Shown here: piece by piece, positions 45,495-56,712 of the stretch | Layout: every line of letters starts with the position of its first letter | Position numbering within the stretch: position 1 is the first letter of the stretch | DNA from: Panagrolaimus kolymaensis | Lineage: Eukaryota; Nematoda; Chromadorea; Rhabditida; Panagrolaimidae | Direction: 5' to 3' | NCBI GenBank assembly: GCA_028622995.1 | Contig: JAJQJQ010000025.1 | Coordinates: 1,612,001 to 1,676,000 of the forward strand | DNA: 64,000 bases | Position numbers and translations under genes: made by a program | The notes under the pieces: generated by a model | Told to the model about the DNA's origin: nothing | Databases searched by the model: none | Seen by the model: only the letters and a program-made list of their open reading frames with translations

Positions 45495-47170
45495 ATGTCG
45501 TCTTCATCGTCTTCTTCTGATCAAAAAGTTTTACAATTTTATTTTCAAAAAAATAATGATAGTTATGTTTTCTTAATTCATGATTTTGATAATCGAAAAG
45601 TTCTTAAAACAAGAAACTTTTTATTATCCGCTGCAAAATGCATGGATGAAGGTATCGCATCTTTTCCAGAATATAAATTCAAGACTATCGCAATTATATT
45701 TGATGAGCATCCATTTGAAATGCAAAAGTTTCAACTAGATTGTCAAAAATTTTGTAAAGAAAATGGATATTTTTATTATTTTGCTTCCAATTTTGAATTG
45801 CCTTATAGTGGTCTATTATCTCAAACTCAAACCATGGTGACGGAAGGAGAAAAAGTTTTATGTTGTATTCTCGATGATATTATTACCTTAGAAGTATATA
45901 TACGTGGTGAGAATTCTTATCATCTCAATGGAGCTGGGTGTACTATTGATGTAAAAAACACTCAAGAACTAAAAAGTGAAGCCTTTCAAAATATTTTTAA
46001 AGGTGCCATCGATAAATTTGGAGTTAAAAAAATAGTTTGTTTATCTCAAATTTGTCCCGTTTTTGGTAGAACCGATTATGATAAAAAGTTAGCATTATTT
46101 GTTAAGAAAACCCTTAAAAATGATGTTTATGATTTAAAAATAATTGTTAAATCCATCATTGATTTAAGTTTTGAAGCTTTATATCTCAAAACTTTGGATG
46201 GAATGGGTGAAAAGAAAAATCCATATTTGATTGAACCTATGATACTCAAAGAATTTATTATTACTCATGGAAATGGAAATGACAAATTAATGGATGAAGA
46301 TGAAAATGGAAGGCTAACTTTGCCATTTGAAAAATCGATGGTCATCAAAGTTAAATCTAAAAATGATTTTGTTGAAGTGAGTTGTTAAGCTTTTTATAAA
46401 AAGTTAACATGCCGAATTTTTTGTTTTAGCTTAAAAATAAAAATGGTGAAAAGATTTATGAGCGAATTCCATTAGCTGATTTCCTGAATCAAGATGTCAA
46501 AGTAACCTAAAAAATTGATGCAAATCGATTTTATTCATTTTTTGTCAAATTATTAACCAAACCTAAAATTTTGTTGTCTAAAAATTCGTATTCTATTTGG
46601 ATTCCAAATAAAAATGGAGGATATAAATCTATGCTTTTTGATGGTCAGTTTTTTGGATAACACCAAAGCTTGAAACTAAAATAAAAAGAAATATAAAAAT
46701 TTTTAGGACAAAAAATTTGTAATTTATTACTTATCAATTTTATTAATAAAAAACCTATTATTGGGGCTGAATCAACGTATCCAAGTTTTGTTGTTTATGG
46801 TAAAAAAAAGTTTTTTTTGTACTTTTTATTACATTTATATATAAAAATTTGCTTTCTAGATCTCATTCAACTTAGTTCCATTGTTGGCCCAGGTGAAGCT
46901 GATCCAAATTGGCTTTTTACCGTAAAACTCGATCCAGACAACAAAATTCTGGCTGAGTTCGATACTTCGGAAGGCAAAAAAGCAGCATCGCCAGCTTTTT
47001 TAATGGCTTTGGTTTTTCGTGATTGCTTGAGTCGAATTAAAAAAGAAACAGGAGAGAAGGTGACTGAACTTGATGTAAAATTAGTCGAAATCAATTATGA
47101 GAAAAAACTAATCAGTAATATAATGGAAGCTGGAAAATTATTAAAAATTAAAATTGAAGTTTTTGAATAA
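45495..47170 (+). CDS. divergent Hsp70-like gene with an in-frame stop
   Basis: Exons: 45495 to about 46377, one starting near 46430, one starting near 46707, and one from about 46860 to 47170. The first 320 codons loosely follow an Hsp70 ATPase domain: TIAIIFDEHPFEMQKFQLDC, CCILDDIITLEVYIRGENSY, and FGVKKIVCLSQICPVFGRTD where VLVGGSTRIP would be. After GVKVT-like LNQDVKVT comes TAA (46508-46510). The frame then continues in coding style through two more introns and ends with SPAFLMALVFRDCLSRIKKE ... IMEAGKLLKIKIEVFE, which looks like Hsp70 subdomain IA again. Phosphate-loop glycines are not conserved, so ATPase activity is doubtful. Either two adjacent partial copies, a pseudogene, or readthrough. 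Family assignment is tentative. Confidence 0.45.
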
Positions 47171-47519
47171 TGAAATAAATGATTATTGTTGCTTTACGTA
47201 TTTTATATTTTTTATTTTGTTTCATAAAACATAATTTAAAAAAGAATGGTCTGCTTTATAAATAACATTAGTTTTTAAAATTACATGCTTTTTCATTTAT
47301 GTAAAAGTTTATCATCGAGAAATGCGTAAATAAATAAATAAATGTTTTTTTGATTCATTTTTCCATTTATAATGAAAAGTATAAAACTATGGAGCCTTGA
47401 CTGCTAAATCTGTTTCATCAAATTTGTATTGCATTTTTCTGGATTAAATTAAATCATCTTTGTTCATTTATGGTTGTTATCTATGTAGTATGGTCAAGAA
47501 AAATAATAGTAACAAAAAA

Positions 47520-47985
47520 ATTTAATTTTGAGCCTTTTTCAATTCACTTTTTCTTTCTTATCAAACAAAAGAATAAAACATAGTATTTTTTAGGATGCAA
47601 CTTAAACAAAAGAAAATCATTAAAGCAATTTGCTTACATTTTTTTTATCAACAAAATATAAAGCTAGCAAGCTTATAAAGTTGGCCTTTTCTCCAAATTT
47701 TCTTTGCTGCACCTATTATTTTCAGTTTTTTAGTTTATCGAAAAATAAGGCAATTGTTGAAAAAAGGTATCTGAACGTAGAAATGAAAGGTGTGGCAAAG
47801 AAATTTGGAGAAAAGATTAACTCAAAAAGCAATTCACTTTATGTTTTAATGAAAAAATAAATGTAAGCAATTAGATTTAAACATTTTTCTTTGTTTAAAT
47901 TACATCCTAATGAATACTATGTTTTATTCTTTTGTTTGATAAGAAAAAAGGTTCATTTAAAAAGACCCAAAATTAAAAAAAAGTT
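47520..47985. repeat. degenerate foldback (inverted-repeat) element
   Basis: Left arm (about 47520-47715) and right arm (about 47770-47985) are diverged inverted copies. TTATCAAACAAAAGAATAAA and ACATAGTATT near the left end recur as complements on the right, and CTCCAAATTT near the centre recurs as AAATTTGGAG. It is probably an old non-autonomous DNA transposon. The 76-codon plus-strand frame inside it is not accepted as a gene. Confidence 0.6.
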
Positions 47986-48018
47986 TATTCTGATTGGTTT
48001 CAGTGGCTAGTGGCCACG

Positions 48019-48810
48019 ATGAAATCTCTACTTTTTCTTACCCTTTTTTTGGTATCATGTACTGCGGATCATTACAGTGATATTTTGCAGTATTATGCTA
48101 TGCCATTGGCGGCTGCAGCTTATAGTGATAACCCTAAAATTTGTTTACAAAATATTGGAAGTAGTATTACTGTAATTATTTAATCATATTAATAATATTG
48201 TAAAAAAAGTAACAGGGATTGAAATGTGATTTTTTTAAATCTTCTTGAGTATTTTGCATTTATTTTAAAATTGCTGTTGATGATTATAATAGTTTAATTA
48301 TCATTTCATTCAGATGAACTAATAAATATGCGCAGCTTTTTCATGAAGGTGAAGAATACGAACAAATGGTGTCCTTTGTAACAGGTGGAAGTGTCTCAGC
48401 ATATTTTTTTAATGCTTTCGATGCTATTTGGAGAAACGGTACAATGTTAAATGATGTTAATACGTTAAAAAATAGATATCCAAAACATGATTTTATTGTG
48501 ACTGGCCATTCCCTTGGTATACATATTTTAAAAACTTTTTCATTAGATTTTGATACAAAGTTGTTTATTTTAAGGTGGAGCTATGGCCACGCTAGCTGCT
48601 GGAACAATTGTATCAACAGGAATCACTTCAAATACTGTTAATCTATACACATTTGGACAACCACGAACTGGAAACGTAGATTTTGCTAATGCTTTTAATG
48701 CATTAGTTTATCATGTGCATTTTTAATTTTGTTCAAAAAACATATCCATCTTCTCCCGATGAAGAATATATGGGACTTCTTGATTACCGTTTTCTTGATG
48801 ATGATGAATA
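48019..48810 (+). pseudogene. class 3 lipase pseudogene
   Basis: Starts with a good signal peptide (MKSLLFLTLFLVSCTA), then YYAMPLAAAAYSDNPKICLQ, typical of nematode secreted class 3 lipases, but stops at about 48180. Coding similarity resumes near 48330 (QLFHEGEEYEQM ... DFIVTGHSLG) and, across an intron, GGAMATLAAGTIVSTG and LYTFGQPRTGN. The nucleophile elbow GHSLGG is intact. The oxyanion strand before it and the C-terminal catalytic Asp/His region are missing or broken, ending in VYHVHF-stop. A scrap of C-terminal coding (SPDEEYMGLLDYRFLDDDE) survives at about 48750-48810. Dead lipase gene. Confidence 0.7.
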
Positions 48811-49603
48811 AATAAATGCTTTGTGTTTTATTAAATAAAAGTTGTATTTTTTCTTCTTCCAGAATCTTATGATTTTGTAATATTTGTCGATTCTTTTTTT
48901 CAAAGTTTTAATTGATAAGTTTTAAGATTTTTGGAAATTTAATAATTATCAAACTGCTGGGGTGTTTACGCTTCAATAAAAGTTTTTAAATTAGATGAAT
49001 TAGGAGATTTTAGCAGACAAGGCCAGCCTTTCATTAAAAAAAGAAAAGAATGGAAACAAATTGTGTTTTAATATGTTTAAATTACTTTGAGGCAAATTTA
49101 TTTTTTTATATTGGTGGAAACGAAAAAACTTGAATAAAATCAATATTTCATTCATTTACGAACTCCTCCTTCATTATTTTTTTTTATGAAAACATTAACG
49201 TTAAATAAAATCAAATAAAAATGAATGAATACTTCATTTTTTTTTTAAATGTGCCGATTTAAAAAAAATCGGAGATTGCGAAACTTATTTTTCTCTTTGT
49301 TTAGAATTTCTTTCTTTTCTTTTTTTGTAATGGCAATTTTTTGGCTTTTTATACAATTGAAGTTCAAAATAAAAAAATTACAATAGACAGACTGATGCAT
49401 ACATCGATATGGATGTTATCGCGGGCCATTGGCATTTATTAGAAAGAAAAAGACAAAAGCATCTCCATTTTTTGTGTGCTATGAAATATTTTTTTTTGCG
49501 CTGCGTTTTCTTCTTTTTCAATTTATTAAAAAGAGCTTTTCTTTTAATATTTTGTAAATCGTAACCAACTTTTGAGCTTTTTTTACAGTTATTAATTCTA
49601 GAA
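48811..49603. other. gene-free stretch; possible exon scrap near 49000-49070
   Basis: A short frame LGDFSRQGQPFIKKRKEWKQ ends at about 49070 and may be a leftover exon. A GC-richer patch near 49390-49430 (ATCGCGGGCC) lies upstream of the next gene. Nothing else recognised. Confidence 0.35.
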
Positions 49604-51523
49604 ATGAAGCCAAATATTTCTTTTCTGCTCCTATTATTGGTTTCTTCTTTGTTTGATGGCTATCTTTGTGGAAATTTTAATGATGATTTCAGCAAAATTG
49701 TTGGCAAAGATGTTTCTGCTTCCGAAATAAAAAATGATTGGCCTTCATTGTTTTACCATTTTAATTCACTAAGGTTTGACATTTTTATAACTAAAAAATA
49801 TATAGACGCTTATTTTTCAAAAAGTTTTTTTTAGCTCCATTGAACGTTTAAAAAATGCAGACAAAGAAGTAAAATTTTCGTCCCAGTTTTTTAGTATTTA
49901 CCTCTATTTTTGATTTTTAGGACATCCAAAGCTTTATCTCCTTTCTTGATCATCCAAATTTAACAATTAAAAGAAGCGCCTTTATTGTTATTGGAATCTT
50001 AGCTAATGGCACCGATGTTCAATCCAATCTTCTTATTGAAAATGGACTTTTACAAAGCTTGAATAAACATTTTTACAAAGAACAGGAACAAGCGACAAAA
50101 GTTTTTATCAGCGGTATTCTTCTTGTTTTGGCTAAAGAAAGCACTTCAAATGCCATTATTGAAAGTGAAGTAAGTTTTTTAGCTAACCTTTTTTTGAGGA
50201 GGACCCAATTCCCGTGATAATACTTTTTTTAGATCTTTAAAAATTTTATTTTCCTTTTGCCTGACATGGATGAATTTAATTTGGGTCAAGCGGTCGGATT
50301 ATTTACCAGATTAGGCATGAATACCGATATCAATCACCGCTGTTTCATTTTAATGAATATTTGGAAGGATTTTAATAACTTTTTGGATTCAAGCGATGAA
50401 GATTTCGTTAAAGGAAATATTTTGATGGCTATGTCATTAACGATGCATGGAATACAATGTGATGGCTTAACGGAATTTTCACATGATTTAACAGTTCAAG
50501 TAATTTTTTTAAACAGTATTTATTAATCTTCGCCTACGACTAAAAACAATATTTTAGGTGTTCAAAAAATTATTTAATTTGGCTAAAAATAAAAAATATC
50601 GAATGTATTCTCTTTCAATTTTATGTAAATTTTCTGAATCCCCTGTGCATTTGCCATTGGTATTCGAAAGTGGAGTTTTGGAATATATGAATGAATTCTT
50701 ACAAGATCCGGATTATATTAATATTTTGCAAGCTTTGGGCATTCTTGGCCACTTCGCTAGCAGCGATCATCACTACCATTTAATTTCGGAAAAGGTAACT
50801 CTAGCTTTTCTTGCTAACTTTTTTTTATTATTATTGAAATTTGTTTTTCAGATTTCTACAACCCTTAAAAAACTTTTTAAAAATGAAAAACCAGAATTAT
50901 CTGCTATGGCTTCTCTCATTTCGTCCAGCCTTACTCTTCAAGCAAAAAAGCAAAATTTAATGGATTCAATAACTTTACATGAAATGTATGCGGAAAAAAT
51001 AAATGAAATAGCTTTATCCTTTTATTCGAGTCTTCTAAACGATCAAGATTTTCTTGAAGAAGCTGTAAATGTATTCGATGGTACTTTTATAGAATATATT
51101 ATTGATTTTCTTGAAAATAATAATAATGCCGCAGCTCGAAATGTAAGCATTTTTTAAATTTTTTATTAAATTTTTTGGAAGGAAAATTAATATAACCATA
51201 AATTTTTTTAGAGTTCCGTTCAAGCAATTATTAAAATTTTGAAGATTGAAACACCAAAACAATTCATTTCGATGGCCGAAAAGGAGCTTCTTCCAGCTTT
51301 CTGCAACAATATTAGCTCCAAAAATGTTAAATTTTTTATGATTGTAATTAACAAATTCTTGACTCAAATCGATAAAGATGTCCAAGAAATTGTTTGCAAA
51401 AAACTTGAAGACAGTCGTTGTTTGTTTCAAATTCGCAAATTATCTCCCTCAAACTTGCCCATTTGCAATAAAGCGGCCCCACTCAAAGCTCAACAAAGAT
51501 TTGATATCAAACTTGAATTATAG
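49604..51523 (+). CDS. secreted armadillo/alpha-solenoid repeat protein, seven exons
   Basis: Seven exons joined by 45-95-base introns, open throughout, about 510 residues. Residues 1-22 (MKPNISFLLLLLVSSLFDGY, then LCG) are a clear signal peptide. The rest is helical repeats of armadillo style: IQSFISFLDHPNLTIKRSAF, IVIGILANGTDVQSNLLIEN and VFESGVLEYMNEFLQDPDYI, with repeats running to near the C-terminus. This resembles the importin-alpha-like gene at 41982 but begins with a secretory leader, so it is expected in the secretory pathway or outside the cell, where armadillo proteins are rare. No membrane anchor. It resembles HspBP1/SIL1-type ER armadillo proteins in layout (leader plus solenoid), which act as nucleotide exchange factors for ER Hsp70; that link is a hypothesis. 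Confidence 0.75.
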
Positions 51524-52061
51524 TAATTACGTAAACTCAAAGGTTTCAAATTCTGTCTTTGCCCGTTTCAAAGCTTATTTAAGTATTTTTTATTTTCCAT
51601 GTAATAAATGTTTAAATTGTTAATTTTGAAGGCAGATGATTTATACAACAAACCTTTAATGTATTTAAAAAAAAGTTATTCGATTATGAAATCTACATTT
51701 TTATTTGATTGCAAAAAACGTTGTTGCCTCTTTTTTTTCTTGTTTCACCGAAGTTCAAAAAAAAAACATTCAATCTCTTTCATGTCATTGATCTGTGACA
51801 TTTTGGCGGGATGAATGCGACTTTGAAAAAAACATTGCATGCCGTTAAAAAAGCGAAGCAGCAAACTATAACATTCAAAACATTGCCTTTTTTTCTAAAT
51901 GTCTAAAAAAGTGTTTGAATTTTTTTTCGCCGTTTTTTTTCTCTTTCGATTTCATCATCTTTTTAGTTTTCAAACATGTCCTTTTTTTCTTGCATAAACT
52001 TGCTTTCCCCATTCATATTATTTTATGGATTTATTTGATTTTCGCTATACTTTCCATTTAT
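51524..52061. other. intergenic sequence up to the LTR element
   Basis: AT-rich, with a GC-richer patch at about 51785-51860. No gene accepted. The last four bases TTAT (52058-52061) are the target duplication of the LTR element. Confidence 0.45.
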
Positions 52062-52385
52062 TGTCACGCGGTGACAGATAAGATATTGGCGTCGTCGAGG
52101 TTTCGGTTGATAGTCCTTGGGAGCTGGTTGCATCTGCTGTAGCTGGGATATTCCTAATAAAACAAGAACATATACAGAAACATATTTATTCAGGAGACAC
52201 ACACAACCAGCACAACAATAATGTAACATACAACTACAACTACGAAAGTGAAACAGAAGCAAAGCAAACACAAGTATGCAAATAGGCTGCCATCTTGCTG
52301 GCTGTTTCGTTACAGGACAATCAAGAGGAGCGCGAAGTTTGAATGAGAAGAGGACGGAAGTTGAGGGAAGCACCAATATATGACA
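52062..52385 (-). repeat. LTR (3' LTR in element orientation)
   Basis: 324 bp, starting TGTCACGCGGTGACA on the plus strand, itself a short palindrome, and ending ATATATGACA. I compared it with 53487-53810 base by base and found no difference. Confidence 0.9.
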
Positions 52386-53486
52386 TACCGCCACCGCCTC
52401 CAAAATGTGTCCTCACATTTTCGTTGAGCATACATACGACCAAACCACGAAGTTGAAACCATTCACATTTCTGGATCATAGAATTTTCTTTCATAACACA
52501 TTTCTTGGACCAAAGCATCTTTCTCCATATCGGTATCGACATCAGTACAAGACATTAAGCATAAATGCTGTCAGGTTGAATCAAGTCTGCATCCAAGATT
52601 TGTTCCTTCATCATGAGTACCATACGAATTTCACCATCTTCATATTGACCAGCTGACATCAAAAGGCTAAGCGATAGCTACAGGTCCAACAAGAACACTG
52701 CTGTCATTAAGCATACATCAAAAAAATCAAGATCATTCATAAGAGCCATCGATCTTCACCATTTTAGAACTTTACGAGTATCATATTTGATCGGATTACT
52801 TCGTCCTCACAAATTCCATAACCATTAAGAACATAACAGCAAGATCATACCATAAAGCAAGCGCAAATCCATTCATCACAAGAATATTTCTTTCTTCAAT
52901 CGAGTAGTTCTGGCAAGTTAACATTTTCTCAACCATACTCCATACCATGAAGAAGAATTTTGCGACGAGATACATCTTCATTTCTTCGTTATTTCTGGAG
53001 TTGCAACCCAGTGCAAGTTTTAACTTTTGCCACTTCGTTTCCTATCTATGGGTATCTGTGGACTTACTGTCTGGGTCTTGTAACCAGTGCAACTTTTCGA
53101 CGAGATAACATTTCATTAACATAACAAAAAAGCATTCATAACACAAGAGCATTAACAATCCATAGAGTTTTCCTTTCATAAACACCAAAGTTTCATATCC
53201 ATAATTCAATCACAAGTTTTTCTATAAGTTCTTTACCAAGTTTAGTTTCTTACATTCCAGTAGCACAGCACATTCGTTGTTGGCTTCTCCATAAGCAGTT
53301 CATATTTCACAGGTTGTTTGAGTTCGATTCAATCCATAATTCCACGATTGAGATGAGCAAGAGACCATCAGACCATTACCAAGAGTTCACCAGTATCACC
53401 ATCATCTTCAAATAGTTCAGCCATTCCTTTGATTCCATCGCTGCAGCAATTTCTTCAAGACAGGAACAAATGGGTAGGGCCCTCCA

Positions 53487-53810
53487 TGTCACGCGGTGAC
53501 AGATAAGATATTGGCGTCGTCGAGGTTTCGGTTGATAGTCCTTGGGAGCTGGTTGCATCTGCTGTAGCTGGGATATTCCTAATAAAACAAGAACATATAC
53601 AGAAACATATTTATTCAGGAGACACACACAACCAGCACAACAATAATGTAACATACAACTACAACTACGAAAGTGAAACAGAAGCAAAGCAAACACAAGT
53701 ATGCAAATAGGCTGCCATCTTGCTGGCTGTTTCGTTACAGGACAATCAAGAGGAGCGCGAAGTTTGAATGAGAAGAGGACGGAAGTTGAGGGAAGCACCA
53801 ATATATGACA
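53487..53810 (-). repeat. LTR (5' LTR in element orientation)
   Basis: Identical partner of 52062-52385. Long open frames that cross both LTRs translate the same repeat sequence and are not genes. Confidence 0.9.
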
Positions 53811-53859
53811 TTATGGCTAAAGTTTTAACTTTAATAATTTCATAATAAATTTTTTAAGT

Positions 53860-56005
53860 ATGGCTAATAGTAACAATGATAATGGCGATGAAAGCCAAGA
53901 AACATCAGATGAAGAAATCTATGATGTTGAAAAGATTTTAGATGTGAAAAATTCAAAAAAAAGAGGGAAAAAATATTTGATTCGTTGGCTTAACTATGGT
54001 TCAGAAGATGACACTTGGGTTTGTTTTTTGTGATTTTCTTTTTTTAAATAAACAAATTTTTCAGGAATATGAAGAAAATTTGGTTGGTTTTATAACAGTC
54101 ATAATATTCGACGTTTAACACTATCATACTTTTAGAAGTGCCCTGAAATACTCAATGCTTTTAAAAAAAAGCTACGCCAGAAAGAAATGTATTTGCCCAT
54201 TATATTCTCCTTTTATATATATATATAAAATTGCCTTGTTTTTAGCCGTCTATCAGGTAAATCTTCAAAAGAACCATCAAAAGAAGAAAAGAAAAGACGA
54301 CGTGATTCTGGTTCAATATCAGCTCTCCAGTCTCGTCTTGATGATTCCGAATTAAGCCATGCATCTTCAAGCACTTCAAAAGTTACGACATCGTCCTCTT
54401 TAACACCTAAAGAGGTATCTTCGAAAGATGAAAAGAAGCGTCGACACGAAGAAAAAAAGCGTAGACACGAAGAAAAGAAGCGAAGACATAAGGATTCTGA
54501 TTCAAGATCATCTGGCAGTAAAACTCGCCACCATGATTCTGAAATAAACAATGCATCCTCCTCAAGTCCTACAAAAGTTTTTAAAGCTGCCACATCGAAT
54601 ACTTCAGCATCAAAAGAAGTTGAAAAGCAACGCAGGGATTTAACATCAGCTAGCGAACTTTGTCGTTCAAATTCAGAATTAAGCAACCCATCATCAAGTG
54701 ATCGTGAAGCCTCGAAAAATTCTACTTCAGCAGCTACAATTAAACTACCAGTTCCTTCAACTCTTGCAAAAATAAGTGATATTTTGGCTCAAGTTTGTTT
54801 TAGGATTATTATTTTATACAACTTCATTGCAAAATTTCAGAATCCAATTGTTAAAAAGGAAGTTCCTTCTGAACTTTCTGGCGAGTTTTCTTCTTCAACT
54901 ACTGAGAATAACCTAGCCAACGTTGCTATGTAAATATTTTTTTATTTGTCTTTCATTCTTTTTTGTTTCGTTTATCGCCTAAATTTAGTAATGTTTTCAG
55001 CACCCCTGTAGCAACAACTCTTCAACCAGGTAGTTCTAAGCTCAATCAAATTGAACCAAAAATTGTTTTGCCTGGTACGAAAGCATCCAAGACAGTTGAA
55101 CTAAGTTTTCCTTTACGCTCATTAAATATTGTAAATGTTGATGCCAATAATGATGTCGCTGGCTCGTTAAATCGCGAGAATGGAACCGTGGATCAAAGTA
55201 ATATTTTCTCTCCTTCTGGATCTCATAAATGCTTTGGAACTTCCCCAACTATTTCCGATTTTGCTAAAAGAGTAATTATTCGTAATGTTAATAACCCAAA
55301 AATGGAATATGTTTTTTCTACTCTATGGAAGATTAAATGTGAAGAATGCTCCAACTGTCAAATAATTACTGTTAGCTTATTTTCATGATAATTTTTTTTT
55401 CATTATTTTGATTATTTTTTATAGGACGATACTGTTGATTATGCTTTTGCAATAGTTACCTATAACAGCAATCATTATTTTCTTATCAAACTTAAGAATC
55501 CAGAAAAAGAGTTATTCCTTATTGAGGCTGAAAAGTTCCGGGAAATTTGTGCAGAAGTAAATTTTTTTCTTTATAATTTTTTAATCAACTAATTTTTATT
55601 TTATAGCAATATTTGTCATATTGTGACATTGTTAAGAAATATTTTGAAACTCTTGGAACCTTAGAAGTCGCGATTGAGCAACAACATGATTTGGTTAAGA
55701 AAGCAACGAGCACAAAATATTTTCAAGCATGTAAAGCAAATGTTGAAAAACTTGTTGTTAGCGGCAAATTTTGTGACGAAGCTCATAATGCCTTTAAAGA
55801 AATTGTCAAACTTTTTTTCTATGAATTGCAATTAGCTATTGGAAAGTTTATGTGTAAACAAATTGATAGTTCTTCTTTGCATTCTTTTGTCATGGAGTTC
55901 TACGAAAAGCGAAACACACTTTTCAATGTTATCAAAAAAGAAGCAGTTGAAAACAAATATGAAGCTTTATACATCAATTTGGTTGCTGAATTACAATCGG
56001 ATTGA
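53860..56005 (+). CDS. chromodomain protein, multi-exon
   Basis: ATG at 53860. Residues 16-70 form a chromodomain: YDVEKILDVKNSKKRGKKYL, IRWLNYGSEDDTW, then (after an intron) EYEENL and KCPEILNAFKKKL. The three aromatic-cage positions (Y, W, W/Y) are present, so methyl-lysine histone binding is plausible. A long Ser/Lys-rich disordered middle carries a threefold basic repeat EKKRRHE. The C-terminal half has a beta-rich part (EYVFSTLWKI, YAFAIVTYNSNHYFLIKLKN) that could be a degenerate chromo-shadow domain, then a helical end. About 600 residues; eight or so exons joined with GT/AG introns. Nuclear reader protein by inference. A 10-codon upstream frame (ATG at 53813) begins at the LTR element junction, so the retrotransposon now forms its immediate promoter region. 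Confidence 0.75.
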
Positions 56006-56254
56006 TTATTATTATTTTTATTGTAACTAGTCTTTAATGTTTGTTTTATTGTGTTTGATATATTTCATTTTTACTTAAAACTTTTAAACTTTATACAAAA
56101 TCAATCAATTATGAAAACTTTTTTTTCATTTATCTGCAAAAATGTTGTTTCTTTTTCTTCTTTTGCGACTGAATTACAAAAAAGGACATATAAACCATTG
56201 ATATCATTGATTGTGGCTTTTGGCGCCGATTTGAAAGAAACTTAACAAAAAAAA
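56006..56254. other. 3' flank of the chromodomain gene
   Basis: AT-rich. A 64-codon plus-strand frame (56051-56245) lacks support. Confidence 0.4.
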
Positions 56255-56262
56255 GTATCTAC

Positions 56263-56402
56263 CAGTGTTGTGACTCGCACCGCACCCGCACCGCACCGGT
56301 GCGCACCAGCTGATGCTTGGTGCGGTGCTTGGTGCGATTTTTAAAAATGGCTGGTGCTCGGTGCGGTGCTTGGTGCGACCAAAAGACAAAGTCACAACAC
56401 TG
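56263..56402. mobile_element. hAT-like MITE, 140 bp
   Basis: Ends CAGTGTTGTGAC and GTCACAACACTG form perfect terminal inverted repeats. A perfect 8-bp target duplication GTATCTAC flanks it (56255-56262 and 56403-56410), diagnostic of hAT transposition. The interior is GC-rich, with repeats of CGCACCGCAC and GGTGCGGTGCTTGGTGCG. It encodes nothing. Sequence from 56411 to 56712 is AT-rich with a GC-richer scrap near 56530-56565. Confidence 0.9.
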
Positions 56403-56712
56403 GTATCTACATAGTCCGCCAAAACAAGCAAGAATAAATATTTTTGATTTTTTATAAATTTGTCAATGTCTTAGTTTTTTTTTGTGTATGCATCGTATGT
56501 ATTTTTTTCTTTTTTATTGATCGCTATAAACAGCGAGCATCGTTGCCTCTGTCGATCGGCATTTACAAAACATAAAAATGTTTAAGAAAAAAAAGGAAGC
56601 ATTTTCTTGTTATTTTTTCTTCTTTTTTTCATTGCAAATTTTGTGCGTCATTTCTTTTTATTGTATTTTAAAAGTCAAATCTTGAAAAAATTGAAGCTTT
56701 GATTTTTCTAAA

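Larger units (their letters stand above)
52062..53810 (-). mobile_element. miniature non-autonomous LTR retrotransposon (TRIM-like)
   Basis: A 1749-bp element with two direct 324-bp LTRs and a TTAT target duplication (52058-52061 and 53811-53814). The 1.1-kb interior encodes no gag, protease, reverse transcriptase or integrase; its minus-strand frames are short and stop-ridden. Orientation is minus: on that strand TGGAGGGCCCTACC follows the first LTR as a plausible tRNA primer site, and a purine-rich GGAGGCGGTGGCGG precedes the second LTR as a polypurine tract. It must have been moved by a partner element's enzymes. It lies directly upstream of the chromodomain gene. Confidence 0.9.

Noticed and set aside
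52023..52403. Minus-strand 126-codon open frame (and its twin at 53376-53801)
   Set aside because: Both are translations of the same LTR sequence; they share the same residues because the LTRs are identical, and carry no retroviral motif.
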